Assembly (NCBI RefSeq): GCF_001547935.1
Contig: NZ_AP014636.1
Coordinates: 930,001-994,000 of the forward strand
Source of the DNA: Vibrio tritonius
GTDB lineage: Bacteria; Pseudomonadota; Gammaproteobacteria; Enterobacterales; Vibrionaceae
Direction: 5' to 3'
Length of the DNA stretch: 64,000 nt
Below, one piece after another: positions 8,014 to 17,843 of the stretch; positions within the stretch are counted from its first letter, which is position 1; every line of letters starts with the position of its first letter. The notes beneath the pieces are model-generated. The model was not told the DNA's origin. It did not search any database and worked only from the letters and a program-made list of their open reading frames with translations. The translations under genes were made by a program, and so were the position numbers.

Positions 8014-8892
8014 CTATTCTTCTGTGGCGACATCATAAGTTTTACTAATAACTTGTGATTGTTCGATAATAATCGGACCTTGCCAACGTTGTTGTGTCAT
8101 AGATATCGCTAATACGTAGCGATCGGGAGGTAAGCTATCAACTGGTAATGAGGTAGGATAATCAGAATCATAACTGTGATTCCAAATTTCCTGATATTTA
8201 CCTTTAACGTAGTCGTACACCGATACCCCTAACTTGGGTAAAGGACAGAATTTATTTAAAAGTGCATTTTTTTCGATTTGCCAGTGATCTTTTGAAGCCC
8301 AACGTACCGTTTGTTTGGCGTTCTGTTCACTGAAAATAACCCAAGCACTCCAAGATTCCTGGTCATCGGCTGTTACATCAATACGATATAGGCCTTTTGA
8401 TATGTCATTGTTTAGGTTATAACGCTTAACATAGCTATAAATTCCATTTGTGACATTGTCACTATTTACAGAGTTGAAGCTTGTATCCGATGAGATGTCT
8501 TTATCAACCCACTTAGATAAGCGTATATCAGAAATTTCTTTTTTGGCCGCAACATTGACCATCATTTGATAAGCATCACGCCCTGGACTTTGGATATTTA
8601 ACCGACGAATCGTGATACTGTTTATCCAATCTGGAAATTGTTTGCTATCAAGCCCTTTACCGCAATCAACACTAAGTGATTGTACTAAAAGAGAATTTAG
8701 GTGGTCTTTTATGTTTTTCTCTTGGTCAAGTTGCCACACTTCAACCAATGAAGTAAACATGCTTTGCAGGTCACCATCAAGTAAATGTTGATGGGCCTGA
8801 GTTAATGGCGTGCTTTGTTCAAACCAATCCGCAGCGTGAGAGGTTAAAGGCACGCACAATGACGTGCCTAATAACAACAAGGATTTTTTCAT
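8014..8892 (-). CDS. vxrC: DUF2861 periplasmic protein (VxrC-like)
   Basis: A 292-residue exported protein with signal peptide MKKSLLLLGTSLCVPLTSHA. The mature part starts DWFEQSTPLTQAHQHLLDGDL and the C-terminal half is beta-rich. I recognise it as DUF2861, the third gene of the vxr (wig) operon. It begins 3 bases after the vxrB stop, so the two are surely co-transcribed and probably coupled. It may modulate the sensor in the periplasm; this is inference. A matS-like site (8450-8462) is embedded in its coding sequence. Confidence 0.75.
   Translation of the reverse strand: MKKSLLLLGTSLCVPLTSHAADWFEQSTPLTQAHQHLLDGDLQSMFTSLVEVWQLDQEKNIKDHLNSLLVQSLSVDCGKGLDSKQFPDWINSITIRRLNIQSPGRDAYQMMVNVAAKKEISDIRLSKWVDKDISSDTSFNSVNSDNVTNGIYSYVKRYNLNNDISKGLYRIDVTADDQESWSAWVIFSEQNAKQTVRWASKDHWQIEKNALLNKFCPLPKLGVSVYDYVKGKYQEIWNHSYDSDYPTSLPVDSLPPDRYVLAISMTQQRWQGPIIIEQSQVISKTYDVATEE
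8450..8462. other. matS-like site 3 (inside vxrC)
   Basis: GTGACATTGTCAC fits the consensus exactly. It lies within the coding sequence. Confidence 0.75.
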
Positions 8893-8895
8893 GAA

Positions 8896-9555
8896 TTACG
8901 CTTTCATTTTATATCCGACACCACGTAAGGTTTCAATTTCCAAACCTGGTAATTTTTGGCGTAACTGCAATACGTGCGTATCCACAGTACGAGTAGTAGG
9001 GAAATGGTTGTAACCCCATACATGATCCAATAACTCATCACGCGTAAATACTCGGCCCAAGTTGCTCGCTAAAAATAGCAACAAATCGAACTCAGTACGA
9101 GTTAAGGTAACCATTTCATCACGGAAAAACACTTCTCGAGTCGCTTTATCAATGACCAAATCGTTGGTTATTACTTTGCTGTCGTCTTGTCCTTCCCCTT
9201 CAGGGCTACGCATTTGCGCACGAATCCGAGCAAATAACTCAGCTTCTGCAAAAGGTTTCGTCAGATAGTCTGTTGCACCAGCATCTAGGCCAGTCACTTT
9301 GTCTTTTACTGTAACAAGTGCAGTCAAAAGAATAACCGGTACTTCTTTGATTTTTTTCCAATCGGCTAAGTGTTCGACAGAATCACCATCGGGTAATTGG
9401 CGATCCAGAATGACTAAATCTGCTTTTTCCCAATATTGTTTTACATCAGCAATAGTTTCTGAGTGTAAACAATCATATCCTGCTTGTTCCAAACTAACTA
9501 GAAGGCCATCTGCTAGGTTTTTATCATCTTCAACGAGAAGCAATGTCTGTTTCAC
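8896..9555 (-). CDS. vxrB: OmpR-family response regulator VxrB/WigR
   Basis: A 219-residue regulator. Receiver domain: LLLVEDDKNLADGL (acidic pocket), phospho-acceptor in DLVILDRQLPDGDS, VILLTALV, and K of YLTKPFAEAEL. The winged-helix DNA-binding domain ends HVLQLRQKLPGLEIETLRGVGYKMKA-type. I place the start at GTG 9555, because GGAG sits 7 bases before it and the homology begins at once with KQTLLLVEDD; the longer ATG frame would add 12 unrelated residues. It overlaps the end of the kinase gene by 26 bases. In V. cholerae VxrB controls cell-wall stress, biofilm and type VI secretion genes. Confidence 0.88.
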   Translation of the reverse strand: MKQTLLLVEDDKNLADGLLVSLEQAGYDCLHSETIADVKQYWEKADLVILDRQLPDGDSVEHLADWKKIKEVPVILLTALVTVKDKVTGLDAGATDYLTKPFAEAELFARIRAQMRSPEGEGQDDSKVITNDLVIDKATREVFFRDEMVTLTRTEFDLLLFLASNLGRVFTRDELLDHVWGYNHFPTTRTVDTHVLQLRQKLPGLEIETLRGVGYKMKA

Positions 9556-11005
9556 AGGGTATCTCCAATATAAATGTTGTCGGTGGTCCAACGAGGGTCA
9601 TGGTGCCGCCCATTCTTCCGACCATCGATTCTACAATAGTTAAGCCAAGTCCTAAGCCACTCTTACTAACGAACGGCTTACGTAAGTGACGCCAATCTTT
9701 TTGCGTTAATGTTCCTTGGTCTGTCACTTTGATTGTTACTGAATTATCAGTGGTAATGACATCAAGTGTTACAGGCGCGATGCCGTATTTGACAGCATTA
9801 CGGATCAAGTTATCGATACATGTCCCGAGCCAATAGACGTTTAATTTCGCGGCGACATCCTGATTTATATTAAGTGTTATGGGGTCTGAAAACTCCTCTT
9901 CAACTTTATACTGCAACCATTCTTCAACTGAAGGAACCCAGTCGGTTGCTAAAGGTTTATTGTCCGACTGTAGGTAATCTTTACTCGCTTCTGCTAGCTG
10001 GCGTAAACGCCGAGAGTCTTCACACAAGCGTCTAAATTCATCATATACCGTTTCCGGTAACCGTTCGAATTCACGACGGAATCCTTCTACCGTTAACGAG
10101 AGACTTGCGATAGGCGTACGTAATTCATGAGTCAAAATTTGCAAAATCAACATACGGCTTTTCATCTCTTGGCGTTTTGTATTCCACCGATACACCGACC
10201 AGCCCAATACCAAGAGAATATTAGCAATGACCAACACTACCATGCTGACACGAAGTAAATTGGAATGGTCTTCAATATCCCAACAAATATTACCTCGTTG
10301 CACAAAACATGCGCTGTTAGAGCCCACTACACTATATGCAAGCCCCGCTCGGCTGGCATTATGGTTCCAAATATCTTCGTTAAAAACATAGTATTTGTCC
10401 CCTTTTCTTAGCCAAAGTTCATTTTGTTCGCTAAACATTAATGAACCGGATAATAGCGCTTCTATCGATTCACTATTCATCGCCTGTAGGCGACCTAGTA
10501 AAGTTCCCTTAGGCGCTTGTGGTCGTTCTTCGATATGCATGTACTGTTTAATCTCTTCATACATATTCGGATACAGTTTCACGTATCGTGCAGCGTAAGT
10601 ACCACCGCCGGGGTGAATCAAACCACTTCGAGCAAACCACCCTGGACGCAACTTGGTTCCATTACATATGGCACGCGTAAAGGACAAAGGCTCCGTAACA
10701 AGCGGGTTGTAAGGGAGCGTACCAGAACAATTCATCGCCAACTGATACAACTGTTGGATTGCTCTTAACGGGTATGAAGAGGTCTGAGGCAACATGCTCT
10801 CAGGCGTAATCAAACGAGAAGGAAAATCCGTTTGGATATTTCGAATATCGTAAGACACAACCGCTGAATCGTAATCGAAAAGCGATACGAAAAGATCGAT
10901 GCGCTCAGGGAGAGAATCCGCCCTTGTGGCGGCTGTAAAAAATGTCCCTATTGCGGCTATTGTTATGATTATCGCTTTTCTCAAGTGAGTTCTTATATAA
11001 ATCAT
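9530..11005 (-). CDS. vxrA: Sensor histidine kinase VxrA/WigK
   Basis: A 491-residue inner-membrane kinase. An N-terminal hydrophobic segment (IIITIAAIGTFFTAATRA) is followed by a periplasmic sensor of about 230 residues with paired cysteines (ACFVQRGNICWD), then a second membrane span (VSMVVLVIANILLVLGWSVY). The H-box is LTHELRTPIASL. The ATPase part has the N-box NLIRNAVKYG and the G-box SKSGLGLGLTIVESMVG. It is the first gene of the vxr operon, transcribed away from the pnt terminator at 11091-11116, so its promoter lies in 11006-11090. The signal is thought to be cell-wall damage. Confidence 0.87.
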   Translation of the reverse strand: MIYIRTHLRKAIIITIAAIGTFFTAATRADSLPERIDLFVSLFDYDSAVVSYDIRNIQTDFPSRLITPESMLPQTSSYPLRAIQQLYQLAMNCSGTLPYNPLVTEPLSFTRAICNGTKLRPGWFARSGLIHPGGGTYAARYVKLYPNMYEEIKQYMHIEERPQAPKGTLLGRLQAMNSESIEALLSGSLMFSEQNELWLRKGDKYYVFNEDIWNHNASRAGLAYSVVGSNSACFVQRGNICWDIEDHSNLLRVSMVVLVIANILLVLGWSVYRWNTKRQEMKSRMLILQILTHELRTPIASLSLTVEGFRREFERLPETVYDEFRRLCEDSRRLRQLAEASKDYLQSDNKPLATDWVPSVEEWLQYKVEEEFSDPITLNINQDVAAKLNVYWLGTCIDNLIRNAVKYGIAPVTLDVITTDNSVTIKVTDQGTLTQKDWRHLRKPFVSKSGLGLGLTIVESMVGRMGGTMTLVGPPTTFILEIPCETDIASR

Positions 11006-11090
11006 TAAGTTGAAAAATACTATAACGCATTATTCTTAAAATATATACGCGGCTTGTTATATTGCTGTCAATAATGGTTAATACCATGAA

Positions 11091-11116
11091 AAAGAAGCCA
11101 GCTATGCTGGCTTCTT
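11091..11116 (-). terminator. Terminator of the pntAB operon
   Basis: On the minus strand AAGAAGCCAGC ATA GCTGGCTTCTT is followed by TTTC. It lies just past the pntB stop and separates it from vxrA. Confidence 0.85.
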
Positions 11117-11134
11117 GGACAATAAAACGTCAAA

Positions 11135-12514
11135 TTACTGCAATGCTTTGGATATCGCTTCTACACTTGCTTTCGCGTCACCAAATAGCATTTGTGTATT
11201 GTCTTTAAAGAACAGCGGATTCTGTACTCCAGCATAACCGGTATTCATCGAACGTTTGAATACAATAACCTGTTTTGCATTCCATACCTCTAACACAGGC
11301 ATACCTGCAATTGGACTCGTTGGATCTTCGAGCGCTGCTGGGTTTACCGTATCATTTGCGCCAATCACTAGAACCGTATCGGTTTGTGGAAAATCATCAT
11401 TAATTTCATCCATTTCCAACACAATATCGTACGGAACTTTCGCTTCGGCTAACAACACATTCATGTGACCCGGTAACCTTCCCGCAACAGGGTGAATTCC
11501 AAAACGTACGTTAATACCGCGGCTACGCAATTTCTCAGTGATATCAAACACTGGATACTGAGCTTGTGCCACTGCCATGCCGTAACCCGGAGTGATAATG
11601 ACAGATTGAGAGTTTTTCAAAAGCTCTGCCACCTCTTCTGCGGTTGTTTCGTGATATTCTCCCATTTCTTGGTCACTTGAGATGGCCACTTCCTGGCCAA
11701 ACCCTCCGGCAATGACACTAACAAATGACCGATTCATTGCTTTACACATGATATACGAGAGGATCGCACCAGAAGAACCCACCAAGGCCCCAGTCACAAT
11801 TAATAGGTCGTTGGCCAACATAAAACCGGCCGCCGCCGCCGCCCAACCTGAGTATGAGTTCAGCATCGACACCACCACTGGCATGTCGGCACCACCAATC
11901 GACGCCACTAAGTGATAACCAAATGCGAACGCAATAAAGGTCATCAGAATTAATGCCCAAACACTGCCATCCGCCTTCACAAAGTGGATCAATAACCAAA
12001 TCGACACCAACACAGCGATTAGATTAAGTTTGTGTTTATGCGGCAGATTAAGTGGTGAGGATTTGATCATTCCACTCAGTTTCCCATAAGCCACGATCGA
12101 ACCCGTAAAGGTCACTGCACCAATAAAGACCCCCACAAACACTTCAACTAAATGAATTGTGTGTTCCGCCGCCGACGCCAATAACGGCGCATCAATGAAA
12201 CTGTTGTACCCAACCAAAACAGCCGCTAAGCCAACAAAGCTATGCAGTACCGCAACCAATTCAGGCATCTGGGTCATTTCAACTTTTTTGGCTAAACGAA
12301 TACCAATACCGGCACCAATGACCATCGCCAGAATTACCCAAGATACACCTTGGCTGTCAGGTCCGAGAATGGTTGAGATTAGCGCGATAGCCATCCCGAC
12401 GATACCGTAATAGTTACCCGCTTTTGCTGACGTTTGTTTTGATAACCCCGCCAAACTCATAATGAAAAATAAGGCAGCAACGATGTACGCTGCTTGTACC
12501 ATTTGTGCAGACAT
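11135..12514 (-). CDS. pntB: NAD(P) transhydrogenase beta subunit
   Basis: A 459-residue inner-membrane protein of standard length. The first about 260 residues are a series of membrane helices forming the proton channel; the C-terminal domain III binds NADP(H), with [18 protein letters not shown] and [19 protein letters not shown], then [14 protein letters not shown]. With PntA it couples proton entry to hydride transfer from NADH to NADP+. It follows pntA after 11 bases and ends in a strong terminator. Confidence 0.96.
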   Translation of the reverse strand: MSAQMVQAAYIVAALFFIMSLAGLSKQTSAKAGNYYGIVGMAIALISTILGPDSQGVSWVILAMVIGAGIGIRLAKKVEMTQMPELVAVLHSFVGLAAVLVGYNSFIDAPLLASAAEHTIHLVEVFVGVFIGAVTFTGSIVAYGKLSGMIKSSPLNLPHKHKLNLIAVLVSIWLLIHFVKADGSVWALILMTFIAFAFGYHLVASIGGADMPVVVSMLNSYSGWAAAAAGFMLANDLLIVTGALVGSSGAILSYIMCKAMNRSFVSVIAGGFGQEVAISSDQEMGEYHETTAEEVAELLKNSQSVIITPGYGMAVAQAQYPVFDITEKLRSRGINVRFGIHPVAGRLPGHMNVLLAEAKVPYDIVLEMDEINDDFPQTDTVLVIGANDTVNPAALEDPTSPIAGMPVLEVWNAKQVIVFKRSMNTGYAGVQNPLFFKDNTQMLFGDAKASVEAISKALQ

Positions 12515-12525
12515 CTCCTACTCCC

Positions 12526-14079
12526 TTAGTCTTTACGGAACATTTGCAGCATACGTTTAGTGACAGTAAAGCCACCAAAGATGTTGATACTGGCGATCAA
12601 AATCGCGAAAAAGGAAAGAAACGACACCAAACCGTGTCCCTGACCAATTTGTAATAATGCCCCAACGACGATGATTCCCGATATGGCGTTAGTCACCGAC
12701 ATCAATGGCGTGTGCAACGAATGCGATACATTCCACACCACATAGTAACCAACGACACAAGCCAAGACGAACACAGTGAAATGGCTCAAGAATGCACTTG
12801 GCGCAACCGATGCAATCCAAGCAAAAGCGCCTACCGCAACGACCAAGCCAAGCCCTTTCTTCCAAGGTGATATCGGCTTTTCTGGTGCTTTGACTACTGG
12901 CTGAGCGGCTTTCGGGGCCGCTTGCGGCTGTGCAGACACTTGAATAGGAGGGGCTGGCCAGGTCACTTCGCCAGCTTTAATCACGGTAACCCCACGTACC
13001 ACAACATCGTCAAAATCAATGGTGATGGTTCCATCACTTTCTTTACACAGCAATTTGAGTAAATTCACTAAGTTGGTCGCATAAAGTTGTGAGGACTGGG
13101 TTGGTAAACGACTGACCATGTCGGTATAACCAATAATTTTCACCCCATTGTTGGTGGTGATCACTTGATCTTTAACGGTGTATTCACAGTTACCACCGTT
13201 GGCGGCAGCTAAATCAACAATCACACTGCCCGCTTTCATGCTATCAACCATCTCTTTGGTGATAAGCGTTGGCGCAGGTTTCCCAGGAATCAATGCCGTG
13301 GTAATGATGATATCGACATCTTTCGCTTGAGCTGCGTACAACTCAGCCGCTTTGCGATTAAATTCGTCCGACATCTCTTTCGCATAGCCATCACCAGCGC
13401 CAGAGTTTTCTTGATAGTCGACCGTTAAAAACTCTGCGCCCATTGATTGAACTTGCTCTTTCACCTCAGGTCGAACATCAAACGCACGCACCATCGCCCC
13501 TAGGCTTCCCGCAGCACCAATCGCAGCTAAACCAGCAACACCAGCGCCAGCAATAAACACTTTCGCCGGCGGAATTTTCCCTGCTGCAGTAATCTGTCCA
13601 GTGAAGAATCGACCAAACTCGTGGGCTGCTTCCACTACAGCACGATAGCCAGCAATATTTGCCATTGATGATAGCGCATCAAGGGATTGGGCTCGTGAAA
13701 TACGTGGTACCGCATCCATTGCTAACACGTTGACATTTTTTTCTGCTAGCTTTTCCATTAACTCAGGATGTTGGGCAGGATAAATAAAGCACACTAAGGT
13801 AGTGTTTTCTTTTAGAAGGGACAGTTCGTCAACCGATGCTGACTCGCCGTACAAGGGAGCATTAACTTTTAGGATCAAGTCAGAGCCCCACACCTCCTCC
13901 TGACTGACTATGGTAGCGCCCGCTTCTTTATATGTCGCATCATCGAAGCTGGCAAAAACACCTGCTTCACTCTCGACACAAACATCAAAACCGAGCTTAA
14001 TCAATTGCTTAACAGAGTTTGGAGAGGCAGCTACACGGGTCTCTCCGTCACTCCTTTCTTTTGGTACACCAATTTGCAT
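12526..14079 (-). CDS. pntA: NAD(P) transhydrogenase alpha subunit
   Basis: A 517-residue protein in the E. coli arrangement: an alanine-dehydrogenase-like NAD-binding domain I ([20 protein letters not shown]; nucleotide loop [18 protein letters not shown]), a proline/alanine-rich linker at about residues 385-410, and four C-terminal membrane helices. It is the first gene of pntAB. The non-coding 470 bases upstream should hold the promoter. Confidence 0.96.
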   Translation of the reverse strand: MQIGVPKERSDGETRVAASPNSVKQLIKLGFDVCVESEAGVFASFDDATYKEAGATIVSQEEVWGSDLILKVNAPLYGESASVDELSLLKENTTLVCFIYPAQHPELMEKLAEKNVNVLAMDAVPRISRAQSLDALSSMANIAGYRAVVEAAHEFGRFFTGQITAAGKIPPAKVFIAGAGVAGLAAIGAAGSLGAMVRAFDVRPEVKEQVQSMGAEFLTVDYQENSGAGDGYAKEMSDEFNRKAAELYAAQAKDVDIIITTALIPGKPAPTLITKEMVDSMKAGSVIVDLAAANGGNCEYTVKDQVITTNNGVKIIGYTDMVSRLPTQSSQLYATNLVNLLKLLCKESDGTITIDFDDVVVRGVTVIKAGEVTWPAPPIQVSAQPQAAPKAAQPVVKAPEKPISPWKKGLGLVVAVGAFAWIASVAPSAFLSHFTVFVLACVVGYYVVWNVSHSLHTPLMSVTNAISGIIVVGALLQIGQGHGLVSFLSFFAILIASINIFGGFTVTKRMLQMFRKD

Positions 14080-14548
14080 ATCATTTCCTTGAAATACTGA
14101 CTCGATGATATTCGTTTCTATCGAAGGCTGAGATGCACTGCAAGCGTTTGTATGTAAATTTCTAACTAATGCCCAATTTATCTACAAAAATTCATTTACT
14201 TACAGATATCCCCAAATGATCTCAAGATGCAGAACTCATAGTTTCATCAACGCGTTCTGGCAAAGGGCACAGAAATGGGCTTCTTGATGAGCCTCTAAGA
14301 ACGAGAACTTTCTTGCTAAAACCACATCTTTAAGTGATTTGGGTATAGTAAGATTCAATAACACCAAGAACTGTCTCGACATTATCTCCGGTAGTACGAA
14401 CTTCCACTGTTATCCTATGACGGTGATTGACTAAGATGACTAGCGAGTATTGTTAACGCGTCCACATCAGCCACTTTAATCTATGGAGCCAATACGATAA
14501 CAATTTCAGTTTAAAGGAAAAGGAGAGAAAGGTTCTGTGAATCAACAA
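14080..14548. other. Intergenic region upstream of pntA
   Basis: It carries the second copy of the CTCAAGATGCAGA repeat (14205-14255) and presumably the pntA promoter on its left side. No open frame is supported. Confidence 0.45.
14205..14255 (+). repeat. Dispersed repeat copy 2
   Basis: GATATCCCCAAATGATCTCA, then AGATGCAGAACTCATAG and TTTCATCAACGCG: clearly the same unit as at 5311-5360. Confidence 0.75.
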
Positions 14549-14576
14549 GAAAAAGCGCCACAAAAAGTGACGCTAA
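14549..14576 (-). terminator. Terminator of the comFB-hlyU unit
   Basis: On the minus strand AGCGTCAC, short T loop, GTGGCGCT and then TTTTTC, shortly after the hlyU stop codon. Confidence 0.75.
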
Positions 14577-14597
14577 TAAACGAGAACAAAGAGGGAA

Positions 14598-14876
14598 TCA
14601 GGAGAAAATACTGTCACCCATTTGATCGATAAACATTTGAGATTTGCGTAGCATCAATTCATTTGCATCCGCTTGACTTGGTAATACATCGGAGCGAATA
14701 AAACGGTGGGTTTTCACCTCATCACCAAGTTGTTTAGTGATTCGGCCGGCAATACGATATTGACCGCCTTCAGAGAGCGCCTCTTGGTATATCAAATAGC
14801 CTTTGTATTCGATTGGCGTTACTTCTTTCACTTCTGGTGTCGATTTTCCACCAAATAAACGAGAAAACAGCCCCAC
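14598..14876 (-). CDS. HlyU family protein
   Basis: A 92-residue protein of the family named HlyU transcriptional activator (PF10115 type), with the typical start MGLFSRLFGGKS and core YKGYLIYQEALSEGGQYRIAGRI. It differs from the ArsR-type HlyU that activates haemolysin genes and has no evident DNA-binding motif, so the name should be read with care. The gene follows comFB on the same strand with 13 bases between and ends in a terminator; the two form a small operon. Confidence 0.8.
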   Translation of the reverse strand: MGLFSRLFGGKSTPEVKEVTPIEYKGYLIYQEALSEGGQYRIAGRITKQLGDEVKTHRFIRSDVLPSQADANELMLRKSQMFIDQMGDSIFS

Positions 14877-14889
14877 AATAACTCCTTAA

Positions 14890-15258
14890 TTAGTGGTTTT
14901 TGGGTGTTACAACCGGCGTTTCGTACCATTCAAGCTCTGAGTCTTCATCAAACCTTGGGGTATGCCAAGTTGTTGGAATATCAGTATCGCGATTTTTGCG
15001 TCGGTCTTCAACAATCATTGCCATTGAAACACTAATTGCGGTTTCCGCATGCTGTTTAAGGACAACAAGACGCTCTTCAGGCAAAGCCGATAAAAAATCG
15101 ATATCATGCCGAATGTAAACCGGTCTTAGCTGATTAAGTGCCAGACAAGCGAGATCCGCCAATTGTTCATGGTCAAAGCGTTCAGTAAAGTGCTCTTGCA
15201 CCAATATCTGCCCTACTAACGTTTCCATATAATTATGTACATCGACACTAATTTGCAT
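14890..15258 (-). CDS. ComFB family protein
   Basis: A 122-residue protein whose core, LACLALNQLRPVYIRHDIDFLSALP and a following helix with AISVSMAMI, matches the late-competence ComFB family. Some ComFB proteins are reported to bind cyclic di-nucleotides. It is the first gene of a two-gene operon with hlyU and is divergent from a diguanylate cyclase gene 220 bases away, which suggests a link to c-di-GMP. That link is inference from context. Confidence 0.78.
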   Translation of the reverse strand: MQISVDVHNYMETLVGQILVQEHFTERFDHEQLADLACLALNQLRPVYIRHDIDFLSALPEERLVVLKQHAETAISVSMAMIVEDRRKNRDTDIPTTWHTPRFDEDSELEWYETPVVTPKNH

Positions 15259-15482
15259 ACGATACTCCCCTTATCGTTCTTAACTTTAACACTAATCAAC
15301 AGTTAGACTTCTATCAACAAATCAATCTTAAGCGATGTAACTGTTGCTTAAGTTGCCTCATTTATTGGATTCAGTTTAAAAATGTCGCTCTCGACTTAAA
15401 ATAGTCTTTTCATTTACTTTGGAGGCCGTTTAGCATGTCGCTCTTTTAACCTTAACCAGAGTTGCTGGCGTCATCTATATAC

Positions 15483-16727
15483 ATGTATACACGCTTATTC
15501 ACATCACATTGGTTTAGAATTGTTTTACCTGTGCTCTTGATCAGTTTGCTTTGGTCTGGGATGAACAGCGTTATTCAAGTCATGCAGGCCAATCTTGGAT
15601 TTGCTATCTACATGCCATACGTACTGCTTTGTTGCGCCTTCCTAATTGCCTACTTCTTTCGTCAAGGGCGAATCGCGATGATTTCTGTCGCATTATTGGC
15701 ATCTTATTGGTTGATTCAACACACCTTGTCGGAACCAGCAGACCAACACTTATCTCTAATTAAGCTCTCTCTGTTCGCGCTTCTGTTGCCAGTTGCTTGT
15801 TGGCAGATCTACTTATTCAAGAACGAAACTATTTGGCATCCTGGCTTCTTAGCTTTTCTATTGAGCTTAGGCCTAATCATAGGATGGGCTAGCTTACTTA
15901 TCTCTGATTTCGATAATGTCATCATGACATACTTCATTGAGTTTCTCTCGAGCACGCAGGTCACTAGCTCGCCATTACCCATAATACTAGCTGCTTATAT
16001 TGCGATACTCACCCTGTATGCTGGAATTCTTGTCTATTCACACAATCGACTTTCTGACGTGGTGATCTACTCAACACTTCTGGTGGTTGGCAGCGCATTT
16101 ACTCGCTTTGATGTGCCTTTTATTTCTAGCACCATGTTCTCTCTTATTGCAGTATTGATGATGATCTACTTGATCTCCACCAGCTACAAGATGGCATTTA
16201 CAGACACGCTCACTCAACTTCCCGCCAGACAGGCTTTGGAAATTGATTTGCGCCAGCTAGGCAAGAAATACACCTTAGCTATGGTCGACATTGATCATTT
16301 TAAAAGTTTCAATGATACCTATGGCCATGATGCAGGCGATGACGTGCTGCGTCTTATTGCCAGTCGATTAGCCTTAATCAAAGGAAATGGTCGTGTTTAC
16401 CGCTATGGTGGTGAAGAGTTTCTGATTTTGTTTAAGGGGAAAGAGACCGAGCAATGTTCGCCATTGCTCGAACAGGTTCGTAATGACATTGCAGGCTATC
16501 CACTGGTGCTACGCAATTATACCAAACGTCCGAGCGACAATACGCAGGGACGGCAATATCGGCACAGTCGATACAAGCAAGATTGTCTTTCTTTGACGGT
16601 GAGTATTGGCATCAGTGACAGCCTCCAAGGTGACAGTGTCACTGAGATTTTAGACAATGCCGACAAAGCGCTTTATTCAGCCAAAAGCTCCGGACGTAAC
16701 TGCATTAAACGCTACTCCCCGCAATGA
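15483..16727 (+). CDS. Membrane diguanylate cyclase (GGDEF)
   Basis: About 414 residues. The N-terminal half has seven or eight hydrophobic helices and forms a membrane sensor. The GGDEF domain follows from about residue 245: DTLTQLPARQALE, AMVDIDHFKSFNDTYGHDAGD, and the active-site signature YRYGGEEFLIL, a functional GGEEF. It should make c-di-GMP from GTP. No RxxD inhibitory motif is seen before the signature. I prefer ATG 15483; a TTG at 15462 would add seven residues and neither has a clear ribosome site. A matS-like site lies within the gene near its 3' end. Confidence 0.85.
   Translation: MYTRLFTSHWFRIVLPVLLISLLWSGMNSVIQVMQANLGFAIYMPYVLLCCAFLIAYFFRQGRIAMISVALLASYWLIQHTLSEPADQHLSLIKLSLFALLLPVACWQIYLFKNETIWHPGFLAFLLSLGLIIGWASLLISDFDNVIMTYFIEFLSSTQVTSSPLPIILAAYIAILTLYAGILVYSHNRLSDVVIYSTLLVVGSAFTRFDVPFISSTMFSLIAVLMMIYLISTSYKMAFTDTLTQLPARQALEIDLRQLGKKYTLAMVDIDHFKSFNDTYGHDAGDDVLRLIASRLALIKGNGRVYRYGGEEFLILFKGKETEQCSPLLEQVRNDIAGYPLVLRNYTKRPSDNTQGRQYRHSRYKQDCLSLTVSIGISDSLQGDSVTEILDNADKALYSAKSSGRNCIKRYSPQ
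16630..16642. other. matS-like site 4 (inside the GGDEF gene)
   Basis: GTGACAGTGTCAC fits the consensus exactly and encodes part of the GGDEF domain. Confidence 0.75.
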
Positions 16728-16728
16728 G

Positions 16729-17364
16729 TTATAGGGCGATACCACGAAGCACCATATCAATAACAAACTCCGTAGCTTGATCAAATTCATCGTCATTTAA
16801 TTGGTCGCCGTTAATCAGTAGAATTTCCGTGTCGAAATCCGCATAAAACTGCGTTGCACCCCAAATTAAAAACAGCAAGTGCAGCGGATTCATCGGTCTA
16901 ATTAGCTCCTGTTCGATCCAGTGCTGAATCACATTCGCTTTACCCGTTGTCCACTCAATCACCGGTAACTCAATGGAATCATGAATGATTGGTGCGCCTT
17001 GAATAATCTCTTGGGCAAAGATTTTCGACTCTTGTGGATGAGTACGACTGTAACGCATCTTTGCTTGGATATAGCGACGCAGTACGTCTGTTGGAGGTTG
17101 CGTAGCCGCATCTTCATCAAACCCTTCATTCCACAGATTAAGAATGTCTTGAAGCAGTGCTTTATAAAGACCCACTTTCGATTTGAAGTAATACAAAATA
17201 TTGGCTTTAGGAAGGTTAACCCGATCGGCTATCGATTGAATCGATGTTCCTTTATAGCCATGTTTCACGAATTCATCCGCAGCCGCCGCTAAAATGATCT
17301 GTTCATTACGACGACGAATATCTCCGGCAGAAGCTGAGCGATTAGGTGAGACTTGTTTTGGCAC
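16729..17364 (-). CDS. TetR-family regulator, RutR/YcdC-like
   Basis: A 211-residue regulator. The N-terminal TetR helix-turn-helix reads AAADEFVKHGYKGTSIQSIADRVNLPKANILYYFKSK. The C-terminal ligand domain (LRRYIQAKMRYSRTHPQESKIFAQEI, then LIWGATQFYADF) is of the RutR type, whose E. coli member senses uracil and thymine and controls pyrimidine and purine genes. The gene is divergent from xdhABC across a 479-base gap, so it is a good candidate to regulate that operon. No RutR palindrome was found in the gap, so its site may differ. Confidence 0.82.
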   Translation of the reverse strand: MPKQVSPNRSASAGDIRRRNEQIILAAAADEFVKHGYKGTSIQSIADRVNLPKANILYYFKSKVGLYKALLQDILNLWNEGFDEDAATQPPTDVLRRYIQAKMRYSRTHPQESKIFAQEIIQGAPIIHDSIELPVIEWTTGKANVIQHWIEQELIRPMNPLHLLFLIWGATQFYADFDTEILLINGDQLNDDEFDQATEFVIDMVLRGIAL

Positions 17365-17843
17365 TACATATTCCCTGTTTAAATAACCTTAATGAAGTGT
17401 GACTCATTTGCACCATTTCGATACAACTGCACAATTATGTGACGCATAGACTAACGAATTATCTGATAACTATACAGAATTTCTCATCAACTCCGGTAAA
17501 TTTATCTTTTTACTCTATCCATTTTTTCGTTTTCTCTGCCAAGATATTGCCTAATCAATCCCACTATCGTTTATCGCTTCCTCTACCATACTTGCTCATT
17601 TCACAGCAACTTTTCCCTCTTAACCACTGCCATCATTGGCTTTTTCTGTGTGCAAAATTGATCCCGACCCCTTTAACGTTTGTGAAATTCCTTATTCGTT
17701 ACGTGTAAACCTGAACACATGGTCAGGTTTTTGCATATTTGTAACATATGCCGTGCATGGAATGCGCGTAATCGACAATAACAACGAATCCAACGTGTGG
17801 CGAAATGAGCGTGTTGAGTTTCGGTCAGTAGGACAAAGGAAGT
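17365..17843. other. Divergent control region, RutR-like gene / xdhA
   Basis: It holds promoters on both sides. It is pyrimidine-rich on the plus strand from 17440 to 17700, with an 89-codon frame whose low-complexity product does not look real. A terminator-like hairpin follows at 17708-17732. Confidence 0.45.
17708..17732 (+). terminator. Terminator-like hairpin ahead of xdhA
   Basis: AACCTGA, 8-base loop, TCAGGTT and then TTT. It lies 110 bases before the xdhA start, on the same strand, so it could end an upstream leader transcript or act as an attenuator. Confidence 0.45.

Noticed and set aside
17439..17708. 89-codon plus-strand frame before xdhA, ending at a hairpin
   Set aside because: It starts with GTG, has low-complexity S/L/P/H-rich content from a pyrimidine-rich stretch and no good ribosome site. 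A leader peptide cannot be excluded.
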